Shown here: positions 22,412 through 34,018 of the stretch, piece by piece
Position numbering within the stretch: the first letter of the stretch is position 1
Layout of the letters: every line of letters begins with the position of its first letter
Assembly (NCBI GenBank): GCA_022828595.1
Contig: JAKGHH010000005.1
Coordinates: forward strand, 23,759,875-23,823,874
Length of the DNA stretch: 64,000 nt
From: Nelumbo lutea
Lineage: Eukaryota > Streptophyta > Magnoliopsida > Proteales > Nelumbonaceae
Direction: 5' to 3'
Made by a program: the position numbers and the translations under genes
The notes under the pieces: model-generated
What the model was told of the DNA's origin: nothing
The model's input: the letters and a program-made list of their open reading frames with translations, nothing else
The model's database searches: none

Positions 22412-24648
22412 ACAATCGACCCGTTGACCCATTGACTCGATTCTTGGCCAAAAACTGTTAAATCGGTCAATGATTTATTGATTTGAGTGGTCGAATCATT
22501 GATTCATTGACCTATTCAATGATTTTTGGTCGTTTTCTTAATTAGGAACCATCTAGGTAATCGAGTCTGTTTTATCCTAATCTTGGTCATTGGCCAAAAA
22601 TCGTTGAATCGGTCAAACCATTGACCCATTCAATGGTTTTTGGTCATTTTTTATTTTTTTAATTTTTTTTGTCAAAATGAGCCATTCGTTCGAACTGAAC
22701 AGTCAAACCATCAACCTGAGAACCGGTGGCTAGAATGGTTCTGTTTTCAAGTCATATGAGTCACGAGCTCGAATGGCATAACATGTATGGTACTACTTAA
22801 TGGACCTCACACACTCAATTTTTTGCTTGTATTTTTTTTTTGTCAGAACAGGTCATCCTTTTTTTATCTTTTTAATTGGGAACCATCCAGGCAACCAGTT
22901 TCGTTTTATCCTAATCCCGGTCCTTGGCCAAAAACCGTTGAATCAGTCAATGACCCATTGACCCGAGTGGTCGAACCGTTAACCCGTTGACCTGTTCGAT
23001 GGTTTTTGGCCATTTTTTTATTTTTTAATTTTTGTTATCAGAATGATCCGTCCATTTGAACCAAATGGTCGAACCATTAACCCGAAGACCAATGGCCAAA
23101 ATGGTTCCATTTTTGGGTTGTATGAGTCACATGCTCGAATGACATAACACATATGATACTGCTTAATGGACCTCACACTCACTTTTTTTGCTTGTAAATT
23201 TTGTTGTTAGAATGGATCATCCGTTTGAACTAGACGATCAAACCGTCAACCTGAAAACCGGTGGCCATAATGGTTTTGTAATTTTTTGCTTATAATTTTT
23301 TATTGTTAGAACGGGGCCGTCCATTCGAACCGAATTGTCAAAATGTCGACCCAAAAACTGGTGGCCAGAATGGTTCCATTTTCAAGTTGTATGAGTCACA
23401 TGCTCGAATGACATAACGCATATGATACTACTTAATGGACCTCACAAACTCAATTTTTTGCCTATAATTTTTGTTGTCAGAATGGAATCGTCAACCTGTT
23501 AATCCTTTGACCCATAAAATTAGTCATTTTTTTATTTTTTTAATTGGGAACCATCCAAGCAACCGGTCCTATTTTATCCTAATCTTGGTCCCTGGCCAAA
23601 AATCGTTGAATCAGTCAACGACCCATTGACTCAGACGGTCGAACCATTGACCCGCTTAATGGTTTTTTGTCATTTTTTTATATTTTTAATTTTTGTTGTC
23701 AAAACGAGCCATCTATTCAAACCGAACAGTCGAACCATTGACCAAAAAACCAGTGGCCAGAATGATTCTATTTTCAGGTCGTATGAGTCACACGCTCGAA
23801 CCGTTTAATGGACCTCACACACTCAATTTTTTGCCTGTAATTTTTGTTGTCAAAGTGTGTTGTCCTTTTTTTTATTTTTTTTAATTAGGAACTGTCCAGG
23901 CAACTAGTTCCATTTTACCCCAATCCTAGTCCTTGGCCAAAAACCATTGAATTGGTTAACAACCCATTAACCCAATTGATCGAACCATCAACCTGTTGAC
24001 CCGTTCAATGGTTTTTGGCTGTTTCTTATTTTTTTAATTTTTGTTGTCAGAACGGGCCGTCCGTTCGAACCGAATGGTCGAATCGTTGACCCAAAAATCG
24101 GCGGCCAAAATGGTTCCATTTTCGAGTAGTATGAGTCACATGCACGAATGACATAACATCATGGTTTTTAAAATCGACCTAGAGGCCAAACTGATCAGGG
24201 GTCCGGATACCGGGTCGAAAGGTCTGATCGTTCAAATCAGATGGTCGAACCGTTGACCCATAAACCGGTGGCTAGAACGTTCCATTTTCGGGTTGTATGA
24301 GTCACACGCTCGAATGACATAACATCATGGTTTTTAAAACTAAACCGGTAAGGGATCCGGTTACTAGGTTGAACGGTTGGCCCATTCTAACAAAAAAATT
24401 AAAAACGGTCAAAACTATTTGAACGGTTCAATATCTAGTTATTAACAATATTTATAATAACTATTATATATTCGTATAATTAGATATTTATATAAACAAT
24501 AATTAGATAATTATAATAACAATATTTATAATTACATATAATAAATATATTTATATAAATAGATAATTATCTAACAATTTATATAGTTAATAGGAAGTGG
24601 GTGCTCTCACGTGGTTCCATTTGCTGCACGGAGAAGGGATCCCAATCG
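22412..24648 (+). mobile_element. Unclassified repeat-rich element, copy 1 (Rep-1)
   Basis: The body consists of diverged repeats of words such as GGTCGAACCGTTGACC, TTGGCCAAAAACCGTTGAAT and ATGGACCTCACACACTCAA. The last recurs near 22800, 23168, 23436 and 23808. An AT-rich tract (24420-24585) and a terminal segment beginning GGAAGTGGGTGCTCTCACGT follow. No coding capacity was recognised. It splits the LINE-A endonuclease domain. A second copy lies in opposite orientation at 41503-45165. It is a nonautonomous element whose superfamily I cannot assign. Confidence 0.6.
22787..24340. repeat. Tandem array in Rep-1, alternating about 270 and 370 bp units
   Basis: Spacings between the ATGGACCTCACA landmarks are about 368, 268 and 372 bp. 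Each unit carries a TTTTTGTTGTCAGAA block, a CCGTTCGAACCGAA block, GGTGGCCAGAATGGTTCC and GTATGAGTCACATGCTCGAA. The long units add a block with GGGAACCATCCAGGCAACC. Confidence 0.7.
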
Positions 24649-24649
24649 T

Positions 24650-25282
24650 GTATAAGATGGCTGAGTTTGTTGACATGGTTAATATAACAGCTTTGGTTGA
24701 TATTGGTTATAGTGGAAGTCGTTTCACGTGGTGCAATAATCGTGAAGGGTTGGACTGTATTTGGGCTAGATTGGACTAGATCCTTGTCATTACCGAATAG
24801 GTGTAGTGGTTTCGAATGAAACTCGATTCTCACCTAAACTTGGCGTGTTCTGATCACTGTCCATTGTTGCTTTCGATTGATTAAGAAAGCCTTGCTGCAG
24901 GTCTGAAACCACTCCGGTTCCAACAGATGTGGGTTCACCATTCTAATTTTTTTAATTTGGTTAGAAGTTGGGAAGAGTCTATCTGTGCCAATCCTTTAAT
25001 GGGACTCTTTTTGAAGCTTTACAGATTACGAGAAAAACTGAAAATTGGAACAAGGAAGTGTTTGGGGATATCCACGCCAATCATCTCGAGATGCTGAAGA
25101 CATGGTTCAAATGGCTGAATTGGAGTATATACAAAATAGTTCAACTGAAATTCTGCAACCGATGAGGGATAAACACAAGGAATTACATGAATTTTACAAG
25201 ATTTTGAAGGGATATATTTTTTGGAGACTGAAAGCCAGATTCAAGTGGTTGGATGACGGAGATAGGAAATGAACATCCTTTC
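24650..25282 (+). mobile_element. LINE-A piece 2: endonuclease C-terminal half to RT linker
   Basis: Encodes ALVDIGYSGSRFTWCNN and IWARLD (typical LINE endonuclease end), then past stops FFEALQITRKTENWNKEVFG and FWRLKARFKWLDDGDRK, the region just before reverse transcriptase. It continues piece 1 in the right order. It is cut at 25283 by the Tat-X LTR. Confidence 0.8.
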
Positions 25283-25820
25283 TGATGTAGGCGCATTCGT
25301 CTGGCCTGTACAAGGCTGATGCGTGTGGAATAAGGGGCGCAAGCAAAGGCTCACCATGAGCATGCTCAGGGTTAACTTGCGTGGACCAGGCGGACCTCAT
25401 CATAGGGCGCTGCATGGTTCTGGCAAAGCATCTTGCCAGGCCTTCATACGGCTCACATCTGGACCGTCCCCACAAGGTAAGGGATTTGAAACCTTTGTGA
25501 CCTCTAGTGCTCTCTCCTCAAAGGACTTAGCACTATCGGAGACCTCGTCTGGACCCCATGGCTCTAGACTCACTACGTACCCTACACACATGCTAACTTG
25601 ACCATCAGAGTTCTCGCCTTGGAAACCCTTCTCACTGCAGGAACATCACTTCGTCCTCCCTTGGAAACCCTTCTCAGTACTAGCCCTTGGCTTCTACAGC
25701 ATCCAAAGGAGGGATTCACCTCGGCCTCAACTCATCTCCCCAGGACCCTCAAAGCCTTTGGCCTTCATTTGAAGCTTGGAAGCGAATTTACTTTGTTCCC
25801 TTCGGGCAAACCGAGCATCA
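25283..25820 (+). repeat. Tat-X 5' LTR
   Basis: A 538-bp segment from TGATGTAGGCG to GAGCATCA, directly before a primer-like sequence (TTGACGCCATCTGTGGGAAA, near 25825). The primer site resembles the TGGCGCCGTCTGTGGGA type of Tat gypsy elements. No second copy of this LTR is in the window, so the left border rests on the break in LINE-A. Confidence 0.6.
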
Positions 25821-25904
25821 ACGATTGACGCCATCTGTGGGAAACGTTGCCAAGATGATTCTGCCAAAACACTACCAACTCCAGATCTCCTAAGCTTCAG
25901 ACAC

Positions 25905-27513
25905 CATGGTACGAAGAGCCAGGAACCCCCAGAACCTAGTCACGAATGAATAGTTTCAGACCATCCTCGACCATCTGGAATACCTCACGCAGTGCATGGA
26001 ACAAGCATACCCCCGGGCAGGAGGTCCCTCTTGAGGCGACCACCCCACCAGGGTGTCAGATCACTAGGGTCGACGTGAGCACATCGAGCCACCAACACTG
26101 GGCCTAGCCGACCCCCAATAGGCCAAGCCCACCGAGTCTGGCAGCAACCAACCCGTCGGCCCACCACATAGGAACGAAAGACCTCCCAGCCAACGAGAGG
26201 AAGAGCCGGTGCAGTCCAAAGTCAGCCACCAACCTTTTGAGAACACCACTGTTGTAGGAGAGAGAACCCCCGAGATGAAGGCGGGCACCTTGGCCGTCAT
26301 AGTGCCCATTCAAGGGCCGAGGGCTGACGCCGCGCCTCTCCCACGCCGGTCTCAGACCTCCGCGACATCATGAATGACCACTGTGCCAGATGAGGAGCGT
26401 GTGGTCTTGCCTCGAAGCATTCCAGAGTTCATGCTGACCCTCATCGTGCCATCATGCCCACGAAGACAGAGATGGGTGGCAAGCTCCAGCCGACCCTTGG
26501 ATTGCAGAACTATGGGCCGAGATCGGGGCCATCAAAGGACTAGCTCTGCTAGTTCTGAGATAGCTGAGCTGACGCCTTGGCCAATCAAAGCAATCCGATA
26601 GAGAGAATGGATGCCTTCACCCCGGACATCATCTCCGAGCCACTCCCCCACCACTTCAAGGCTCCCACACTAGATATGTACGATGAGAACTAAGACCTCG
26701 ATGACTACCTGGAAAGTTTCAGGGCGCTCATGATACTCTATGGGTATTCTGACGCATTGATGTGCTAGACTTTCCAGGATAACTTCGGGGGGGCCACCCG
26801 CCATAGGTTCTCTAGTCTCCAGCCTTGATCAATTAGCTCATGGGAGCAGTTTTCCATCCTGTTCCTTGCTCGCTTAATCAGCAGCAGATGATGCCAAAAA
26901 AGTGCAGTCTCGTTAATGTCCATCAGCTAGAAGTAGGGGTAGAGTATGCGGTCTTACATCGACCGCTTCAAAATGGAAGAGCTCAAGGTCCGAGACCTCG
27001 ACCCCATGGTCATAATGCATGCTGCCATCAATGGGCTCCGCCCTGGTTTGGCCATGAAGTGCTCGGTCGCCAAGGCCCCACCGAAGATGAAGCTAGAGTT
27101 CCTCAAGAGGCTTCGGCCGAGGACTACCAAGAAAAGGAGGTTGAGCGCCACAACGGGCCCCTGAGAAGAAGAGGAAGGGTGGAGACCACCACCACCACAA
27201 CAACAATAGCAGCAAGGACAACAAGATGCCACCAGCCTCAGCCTTGGCTTACAGCCAATACACACCACTCAACTCCACCAGGACCCAGATTCTGGTGCAG
27301 GTCGCGAAGGAGAAATTCATGAAGTGGCCTGAGAAGATGAAGAGGAACCCCAAGAGGGGGAACCCAAAGAAGTACTGCAAGTATCACTGTGGCACTAGCC
27401 ACGATACAGATGACTGCTATGTTCTGAAGAAAGAGATAAAGTCCCTCGTCATCCTAGCAGCAGTAGCACCACCACCACCACCAACAGATAGCCAGCGTCA
27501 TCGACATCATTTT
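25905..27513 (+). pseudogene. Tat-X gag
   Basis: Heavily mutated gag. Readable parts are MVRRARNPQNL near 25905, PLPHHFKAPTLDMYD and LDDYLESFRALMILYGYSD near 26640-26750, SMRSYIDRFKMEEL near 26945, and a knuckle near 27373-27420 (CKYHCGTSHDTDDCYVL). Stops are frequent throughout and frames change. ACCACC-type repeats lie near 27187 and 27466. Confidence 0.7.
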
Positions 27514-28435
27514 TGAGGGCACGGCCTTGGCCTCGGCCCACAAGGCCTATACCAAGCAACTAAATATCCAAGGGCCTGCCCCCCAAGAAGCTGAAGCAAT
27601 AGGAAACCTTCTCCTTAACGGACGAGCACTTGAAGGGGGTCACAATTGCCCATGATGATGCTCTGGTGATCTCAGTCGTCATCGCAAAGTTTGTAATCAA
27701 GACGATTCATGTCAACACTAGCTCCTTGGCCGACATCCTCTTCTATGAAGCCTTTTAGAAGATGAAGACGTCCCACTGGTCGACTTCTCTAGTAACATGG
27801 TCAAACCGGAGGGAAGAATTAACCTACCTATCACGGTAGGGACTAAGCTTCAGCAGGTAACAAAGATGAACAAGTTCCTAGTCATGAGGATCGGATCACC
27901 CTATAATAAAATCATGGGGAGACCGACCCTTCATGCGTTCAGGGATGCCACCTCCTCGTATCACCTCGCCCTCAAGTTCCCCACTCCTTACGGCATCGGA
28001 GTCATTCGGGGGGACCAGCAAGTGGCCCGCAAGTGCTATGTGGCAGCACTAAAGGGCAAGAAAAAGGAAGCGTTGCCACTAGAGGGTCTCAACCTCAGGG
28101 AGGAACCAGTGAGCTGAGGCCAACCAGCCGAGGACCTTATCTCGGTTCCCCTAGATGAGGCTGAGCCCAAGAAGACAGTCCGTGTTGGGTTCAACCTTCC
28201 CCCAGAAAGCCTATCCAAACTGGTAAGTTTCCTCAAAACTAATGCCAACGTCTTTGCTTGGTCCACCGTTGACATGCCCGGAATTGACCCTTTGTTCATC
28301 ATGCATAAGCTGAGTGTGGACCTGAGTTCTAGGCCAATTCGACAAAAGAAGAGGAACTCTACACCAGAGTGTTGGAAGGCCATAGGAGGAAGTTGGTAAG
28401 GTACTCAACGTGGCTTCATCCGAGAGGTATACTAC
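27514..28435 (+). pseudogene. Tat-X protease and start of RT
   Basis: HDDALVISVVI leads into the protease active-site region. Where the family has a DTGSS-type motif, this copy reads NTSSLADILF, so the catalytic Asp is replaced by Asn. The protease continues as [30 protein letters not shown]. The RT start follows (LVSFLKTNANVFAWSTVDMPGIDP, RPIRQKKRNSTPE). Several stops are present. Confidence 0.75.
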
Positions 28436-29802
28436 TGATGTGTGGCTCCTTGTGACACTAGCAAGTGCACTAGCCGTTCAAGTAATAAAGTAGAGAGTGA
28501 AGTATCGTTCCCACGAGGATTTAGGAAACAATTACCAATACTAAATTGAGCACTTCTTATCTGATCAACAAATAAATCAAAACTCTAATGAAAGCTAAGA
28601 AATCCTAAATTAAAATCTATCTAAATCATTGGTCCAATTGCCTTCAAATCAAGTTAGAAGAGTAAGCAGTAAATGTCAATCTCAGAATTCAGCAATCTAT
28701 CAATTTGGATCATTCGAATGAATCATGATTGAGCCTTGGTTTGGTGAAACCCCAAGGTCATGAACAGCCTCTCTCAAGCGCATGTTCATCCTATGCATGA
28801 GTGACGGTTCTTCTATCTCTAGCAAGAATCTAATCCCCATGCATGCATTTCTTCAAACACTTCTAAGGCATCAATTCAAATCTGAATTGATCACCAACTG
28901 AATTGTGCAAGTTATCTCTAACCTTGCACTCAATTCAGTTCTTGAATAGTAGATCTGAATTCCTAGAGTCTCTCTCAAGCACTCTAGGAATTCCAAGCTG
29001 TAGATTAATTCGCCCAATCTGAAATTTGCAGATCTGAATTCTCTTTCAAGCAATTCAAATCTTGCAATCTCAGATCTGAGAATTCAGATCTGAGTTTTGA
29101 AGGTTAGTTGGCCGAATTGATCTGCAATAACACCCTTATTCAAGAAACTTCAAGTACAATCCATGATCATTTGAATGAATCAAAAAGAATTAGATTGCTT
29201 AACTAAAATTTTACAAGCTGAAATACATCAAGGAAGAATGGAAACAAGGAGAAAGAAGAAAGAGAATATAACTAAAAAACTGAATTCAAATCAAAAGAGA
29301 ATGAAACTACAAATGATTTATTACAAAAGATCTTTGAATCATAAACCCTCAATTCGAACTCACCTTCTTCTTCTAGCTTGCTTGTCTTGAACTTCCTTCA
29401 TCCCTTCTTCTTCTTCTTCCTTGCGCCTAGCCTTCTTCTCTTCTCTTCTCTCAAGGTGGCTGAACCTCTAAGAGTGGGAGAGCCTTCCTCTCAAGCAATT
29501 GAACAACTTTCTCCCCTCCTAGAGGCCTCCTTATATAGTTTTTCAAGGGGGCTCTTGCCCCTTCTTGAAGCCTCTAGAATGGGGTGTATTACACCCCTCA
29601 TGAACCTTCTAGAGTGCTCCCTCCTTCTCTTCAAGAAACATCTAGGAGTTGCCGCCCCTAGCTCCCTTTGGGCTGCTATTTGGGCTACAACTTAGCTTGC
29701 TTTTGAGCTCATGTGGGCTACACTCTAGGCTGTTATTTGGGCTAAAAATGGGCTGGGCCAAAATCTCCTTCTTGCTAGGCTTCTTCCTTTGGGTTTTCTC
29801 AA
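28436..29802 (-). repeat. Athila-type LTR, truncated, same orientation as Athila-1 LTRs
   Basis: Begins TGATGTGTGGCTCC and matches the Athila-1 LTR to about LTR position 1360, ending at GGGTTTTC, where a copia fragment is joined. It shares private variants with the inverted copy at 30335-31930 (for example CAAGCTGTAGATTAATTCGC) that differ from both Athila-1 LTRs. Confidence 0.88.
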
Positions 29803-30334
29803 GGAGAACGGTCTCTATGTTCTACATCCTTCTCTAGAAACTAACATAACCGAAACCACGTCGGCTGAAATCCCCAAGAAGAGAGTCCGTGATACAGTTA
29901 ATCCCACGTGTCTGTGGCATTACCAACTTGGCCACATCGGTGTTGACCGAATCACAAGGTTGGTAAAGGATGGTCCTTTGGATTTTCTAACCGTAGAAGA
30001 TCTTCCCACCTGTGAGCCTTGCCTACAAGGAAAGATGACAAAACAGCCATTTAACGGTAAGCCTGGAAGATGTACAGGCACACTTGACCTAATACATACT
30101 GATGTATGTGGTCCCCTGAGTGTTAGGACAGAATAAACATGTGTATTTCATCACCTTTACAAATGATTTCTCACAATATGGTTACGTGTACCTAATGAGA
30201 CACAAGTCTGAATCCTTTGAAAAGTTCAAAGAGTTTAGACAAGAGGTCGAGAAACAATTGGGGAGAGAAATTAAAGCCCTTCAATCTGATCGATGAGGCG
30301 AGTATCTCTCTGATGAATTCAGGGACTACTTAAA
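29803..30334 (+). mobile_element. Copia-1-family integrase fragment between inverted Athila LTRs
   Basis: 532 bp matching Copia-1 from about 15645 to 16175. It starts at GGAGAACGGTCTC and ends at GGGACTACTTAAA. It encodes LWHYQLGHIGVDRITRLVKDG and CEPCLQGKMTKQPF of the integrase zinc-binding region, and part of the catalytic core. It is intact in frame to a stop near 30134. It has no LTR or borders of its own. Confidence 0.88.
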
Positions 30335-31930
30335 CTACAATTTATCTATATTTTATGAGGTTTTTGCATGAAATTTTATGATGGTTTAATTAAATTTTGC
30401 CCTATTTTAGCTTGATTGCAAGAAAGATTTCAGGGGGAGCCAAATCAACAAAAAGAAGACAAAAGCAAGAAAAGAAAACTCAAAATTTATCAAGTTCAGC
30501 CCGGCCCAGCCATGAGAGCAAGGGAGTTTCATTCGGCCCAAGTAGTGCAAGCTAACTCTTTGGAAAACCCAAAGGAAGAAGCCTAGCAAGAAGGAAATTT
30601 CGGCCCAGCCCATTTTTAGCCCAAATAACAGCCTAGAGTGTAGCCCACATGAGCTCAAAAGCAAGCTAAGTTGTAGCCCAAATAGCAGCCCAAAGGGAGC
30701 TAGGGGCGGCAACTCCTAGATGTTTATTGAAGAGAAGGAGGGAGCACTCTAGAAGGTTCATGAGGGGTGTAATACACCCAATTCTAGAGGCTTCAAAAAG
30801 GGGCAAGAGCCCTCTTGAAAAACTATATAAGGAGGCCTCTAGGAGGGGAGAAAGTTGTTCAATTGCTTTAGAGGAAGGCTCTCCCACTCTTAGAGGTTCG
30901 GCCACCTTGAGAGAAGAGAAGAGAAGAAGGCTAGGCATAAGGAAGAAGAAGAAGAAGGGATGAAGGAAGTTCAAGACAAGCAAGCTAGAAGAGAAGGTGA
31001 GTTCGAATTGAGGGTTTGTGATTCAAAGATCTTTTGTAATAAATCATTTGTAGTTTCATTCTCTTTTGATTTGAATTCAGTTTCTTAGTTATATTTTCTT
31101 TCTTCTTTCTCCTTGTTTCCATTCTTCCTTGATGTATTTCAGCTTGTAAAATTTCAGTTCAGCAATCTAATTCTTTTTGATTCATTCAAATGATCATGGA
31201 TTGTACTTGAAGTTTCTTGAATAAGGGTGTTATTGCAGATCAATTCGGCCAACTAACCTTCAAAACTCAGATCTGAATTCTCAGATCTGAGATTGCAAGA
31301 TCTGAATTGCTTGAAAGAGAATTCAGATCTGCAAATTTCAGATTGGGCGAATTAATCTACAGCTTGGAATTCCTAGAGTGCTTGAGAGAGACTCTAGGAA
31401 TTCAGATCTACTATTCAAGAACTGAATTGAGTGCAAGGTTAGAGATAACTTGCACAATTCAGTTGGTGATCAATTCAGATTTGAATTAATGCCTTAGAAG
31501 TGTTTGAAGAAATGCATGCATGGGGATTAGATTCTTGCTAGAGATAGAAGAACCGTCACTCATGCATAGGATGAACATGCGCTTGAGAGAGGCTGTTCAT
31601 GACCTTGGGGTTTCACCAAACCAAGGCTCAATCATGATTCATTCGAATGATCCAAATTGATAGATTGCTGAATTCTGAGATTGACATTTACTGCTTACTC
31701 TTCTAACCTGAATTGAAGGCAATTGGACCAATGATTTAGATAGATTTTAATTTAGGATTTTTTTTTTTTAGCTTTCATTAGAGTTTTGATTTATTTGTTG
31801 ATCAGATAAGAAGTGCTCAATTTAGTATTGGTAATTGTTTCCTAAATCCTCGTGGGAACGATACTTCACTCTCTACTTTATTACTTGAACGGCTAGTGCA
31901 CTTGCTAGTGTCACAATGAGCAACACATCA
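30335..31930 (+). repeat. Athila-type LTR, inverted copy
   Basis: The reverse complement of the Athila-1 LTR, from CTACAATTTATC (the LTR lacking about its last 10 bases) to ACACATCA at 31930. It is nearly full length at 1596 bp. It pairs with 28436-29802 as an inverted repeat with arms of about 1.37 kb. It contains the mirror images of all incidental LTR open frames. Confidence 0.9.
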
Positions 31931-32230
31931 AACACTATTGATTCTGCTCCACCCTGCACTGCGCCATCTTCAATGGGAGCCGATTTTGGATCCTTCCTTG
32001 GGCGTGAGTACCTCCATTGGGAGATACTGCTTCTCCGTATCAGGTATTATCTCTTCCTACTCCTTTTGGTTCAGATCTGGTTCAGTTTATGGTTCAAGAA
32101 TGATATTTGAAAATATAATTTTCTAAATAGGGAATTCGATTCCCAATTGAAGGGAGAGAAAAAATTTTTAAATTCTCCCCCCTATTCCGCAATCTTTGGG
32201 CATCCATGTGATGGATATCCTATCCCTTCA
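31931..32230 (+). repeat. 3' end of a Copia-1-type LTR
   Basis: Matches the last 300 bases of the Copia-1 LTR, from ATTGATTCTGCTCC through AATTCGATTCCC to TATCCCTTCA at 32230. Tat-Y coding sequence begins at the next base. No primer site follows, so it is a broken piece. Confidence 0.8.
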
Positions 32231-32990
32231 GCTCGGACGTCAGTTCGCAAAGCTGTCAGGGAAGAACAAAATCCTCCAAAGCGGCTGAAGATAGAGGAAC
32301 TAATCTTCTTCATGGAGGATGATGCGCATGGGGTCCACTACCCCCATAATGACGCGCTTGTCATAAAAGTAAGTATCAATGATTTCGAGGTTAGGCACAT
32401 CCTCATTGACTTAGATAGCTCAGCAGATATCCTCTTCAAGGCCGCGTTCGACCAGCTTCAATTGCAGCAAAGTGACTTGCGGCCCGCGAACACTCCCTTG
32501 GTGGGCTTCAACGGAGAAGAGGTCAGGCCCCTTGGGAAAGTGACAGTACCTGTGGAAGTCGACAAATGGCCCTGCATAGTTAGACTCAACCATGACTTCC
32601 TAGTGGTCATGACCCCCTCCCCGTACAACGCCATAATAGGCCGGCCGATCACCCATGTTCTACGGGTGGTGGTCTCTACTTATCATTTGGCAATGAAGTT
32701 CCCTATAGACTTCAATGTGGGGGTAGTGCGGGGCGACTAGCTTGAGTCCCGCAAGTGCTATGTCGCCACCCTTAAGGGGAAGACCAAGGTGGCCGACAAC
32801 CTCAAACTGGAGCGGCCTACGGAGCAAGGCAAAGAATGAGCTGTACCCACGGAAGAAACAGTTGCTGTTCTGACTTCAGCAGCAAACCCAGCTCGGACAC
32901 TTCAGATCAGTGCCTCCATCCAAGAACCCCTACGATCCAAGCTAGTAAGTTTCCTACTTCAAAACTTAGATGTTTTTGCATGGTCCGCGG
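32231..32990 (+). pseudogene. Tat-Y protease
   Basis: Reads PPKRLKIEELIFFMEDD, HNDALVIKVSINDFEV, then the active-site region HILIDLDSSADILF and the C-terminal YNAIIGRPITHVLRVVVSTYHLAMKFP. The usual Gly after the catalytic Asp-Thr/Ser is Asp here, so activity is doubtful. A TAG at 32738 ends the first open stretch. The same frame continues with a linker into RT. Confidence 0.8.
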
Positions 32991-34018
32991 TAGAGATGCC
33001 CGGTATAGACCCTAATCTTATAACTCACAAGCTCAATACTGATCCTGTAGTTAGGCCCGTTAGACAAAAGAAATGCAACTTAGCCCCGGAGCGATGGAAA
33101 GCAGTCGACGAGGAGGTCACGAAATTCTTCACAGCTGACTTCATAAGAGAAGTCCATTACCCGAGCTGGGTAGCCAACCCCGTTCTGGTAAAGAATGCTA
33201 ACGGCAAGTGGCGCATGTGCGTCGACTACATCGACCTAAATCGAGCCTACCCAAAAGACTGCTCCCCACTCCCCAGAATCGACCGCCTGCTAGACGCGAC
33301 CTCAGGGCACGAGTTGCTGAGTTTCTTAGATGCCTATTCGGGCCATAACCAAATCAGGATGGACCTGGCGGACGAAGAAAATACTGCCTTCATCACAGAG
33401 TTCGGTCTATATTGTTACAAGGTTATGCCCTTCGGGTTGAAAAATGCTGGGGCAACATTTCAAAGGCTTGTAAATAAATTATTTGAGCCATTAATTGGTA
33501 GAAAAATAGAGTGTTATGTAGACGACATGGTCGTCAAAACTCAGTTCTCACATGAATTAATACAAGACTTGCATTATGTCTTTCAAATTTTGCAACAATT
33601 TAACATGAAGTTGAATCCAAACAAGTGTGTCTTTGGTGTCACCTTGGGCAAATTCCTAGGATACATCGTTAATCGGCGTGGCATTGAGGCCAACCCGGAT
33701 AAGATTAAGGCCATCTTAGATATGAGAACACCCCGAAAGTTGAAGGAGGTTCAGAGGTTGAATGGCCACGTAGCCACCCTGAGCCGCTTTATGTCCAAGT
33801 CAGCGGACCACTATCTGTCTTTCTTTAAGGCAATTAAAAGCAAAGGACTCGAATGGACCCAAGATTACCAGTTCGTGTTTGAAAAACTCAAGAAATACCT
33901 CACTAGTGCACCAATCTTAGTCGGGCCCAAAGAGGGCAATGTTTTAGAGTTGTACCTCTCGGCAAGCGACGAAGTGGTCAGCTCGGTACTGATAAAGGAA
34001 GTAGATCAGGTCCAATGA
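32991..34018 (+). pseudogene. Tat-Y reverse transcriptase
   Basis: An uninterrupted 340-codon stretch. It has MPGIDPNLITHKLN, RQKKCNLAPERW, KWRMCVDYIDLNRAYPKD, FLDAYSGHNQI, YVDDMVVKT (YVDD at 33515-33526), FGVTLGKFLGYIV and the start of RNase H (VLELYLSASDEVVSSVL). It ends at TGA 34016-34018, but the frame continues. The catalytic Asp pair is intact. Confidence 0.9.

Larger units (their letters stand above)
25283..28435 (+). mobile_element. Tat-type gypsy element Tat-X, 5' part only
   Basis: LTR, primer site, decayed gag, CCHC-like knuckle, protease and the first part of reverse transcriptase. It breaks off at 28435 inside RT (GFIREVYY), where an Athila LTR begins. Base composition is clearly more GC-rich than the surrounding LINE and repeat sequence. 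Tat-Y overlaps it in gene content (both have protease and the RT start), so the two are different elements, not halves of one. Confidence 0.75.

Noticed and set aside
22787..24340. CRISPR-like repeat array
   Set aside because: Units are long, diverged and without uniform spacers, in a plant nuclear context. They are transposon-internal tandem repeats.
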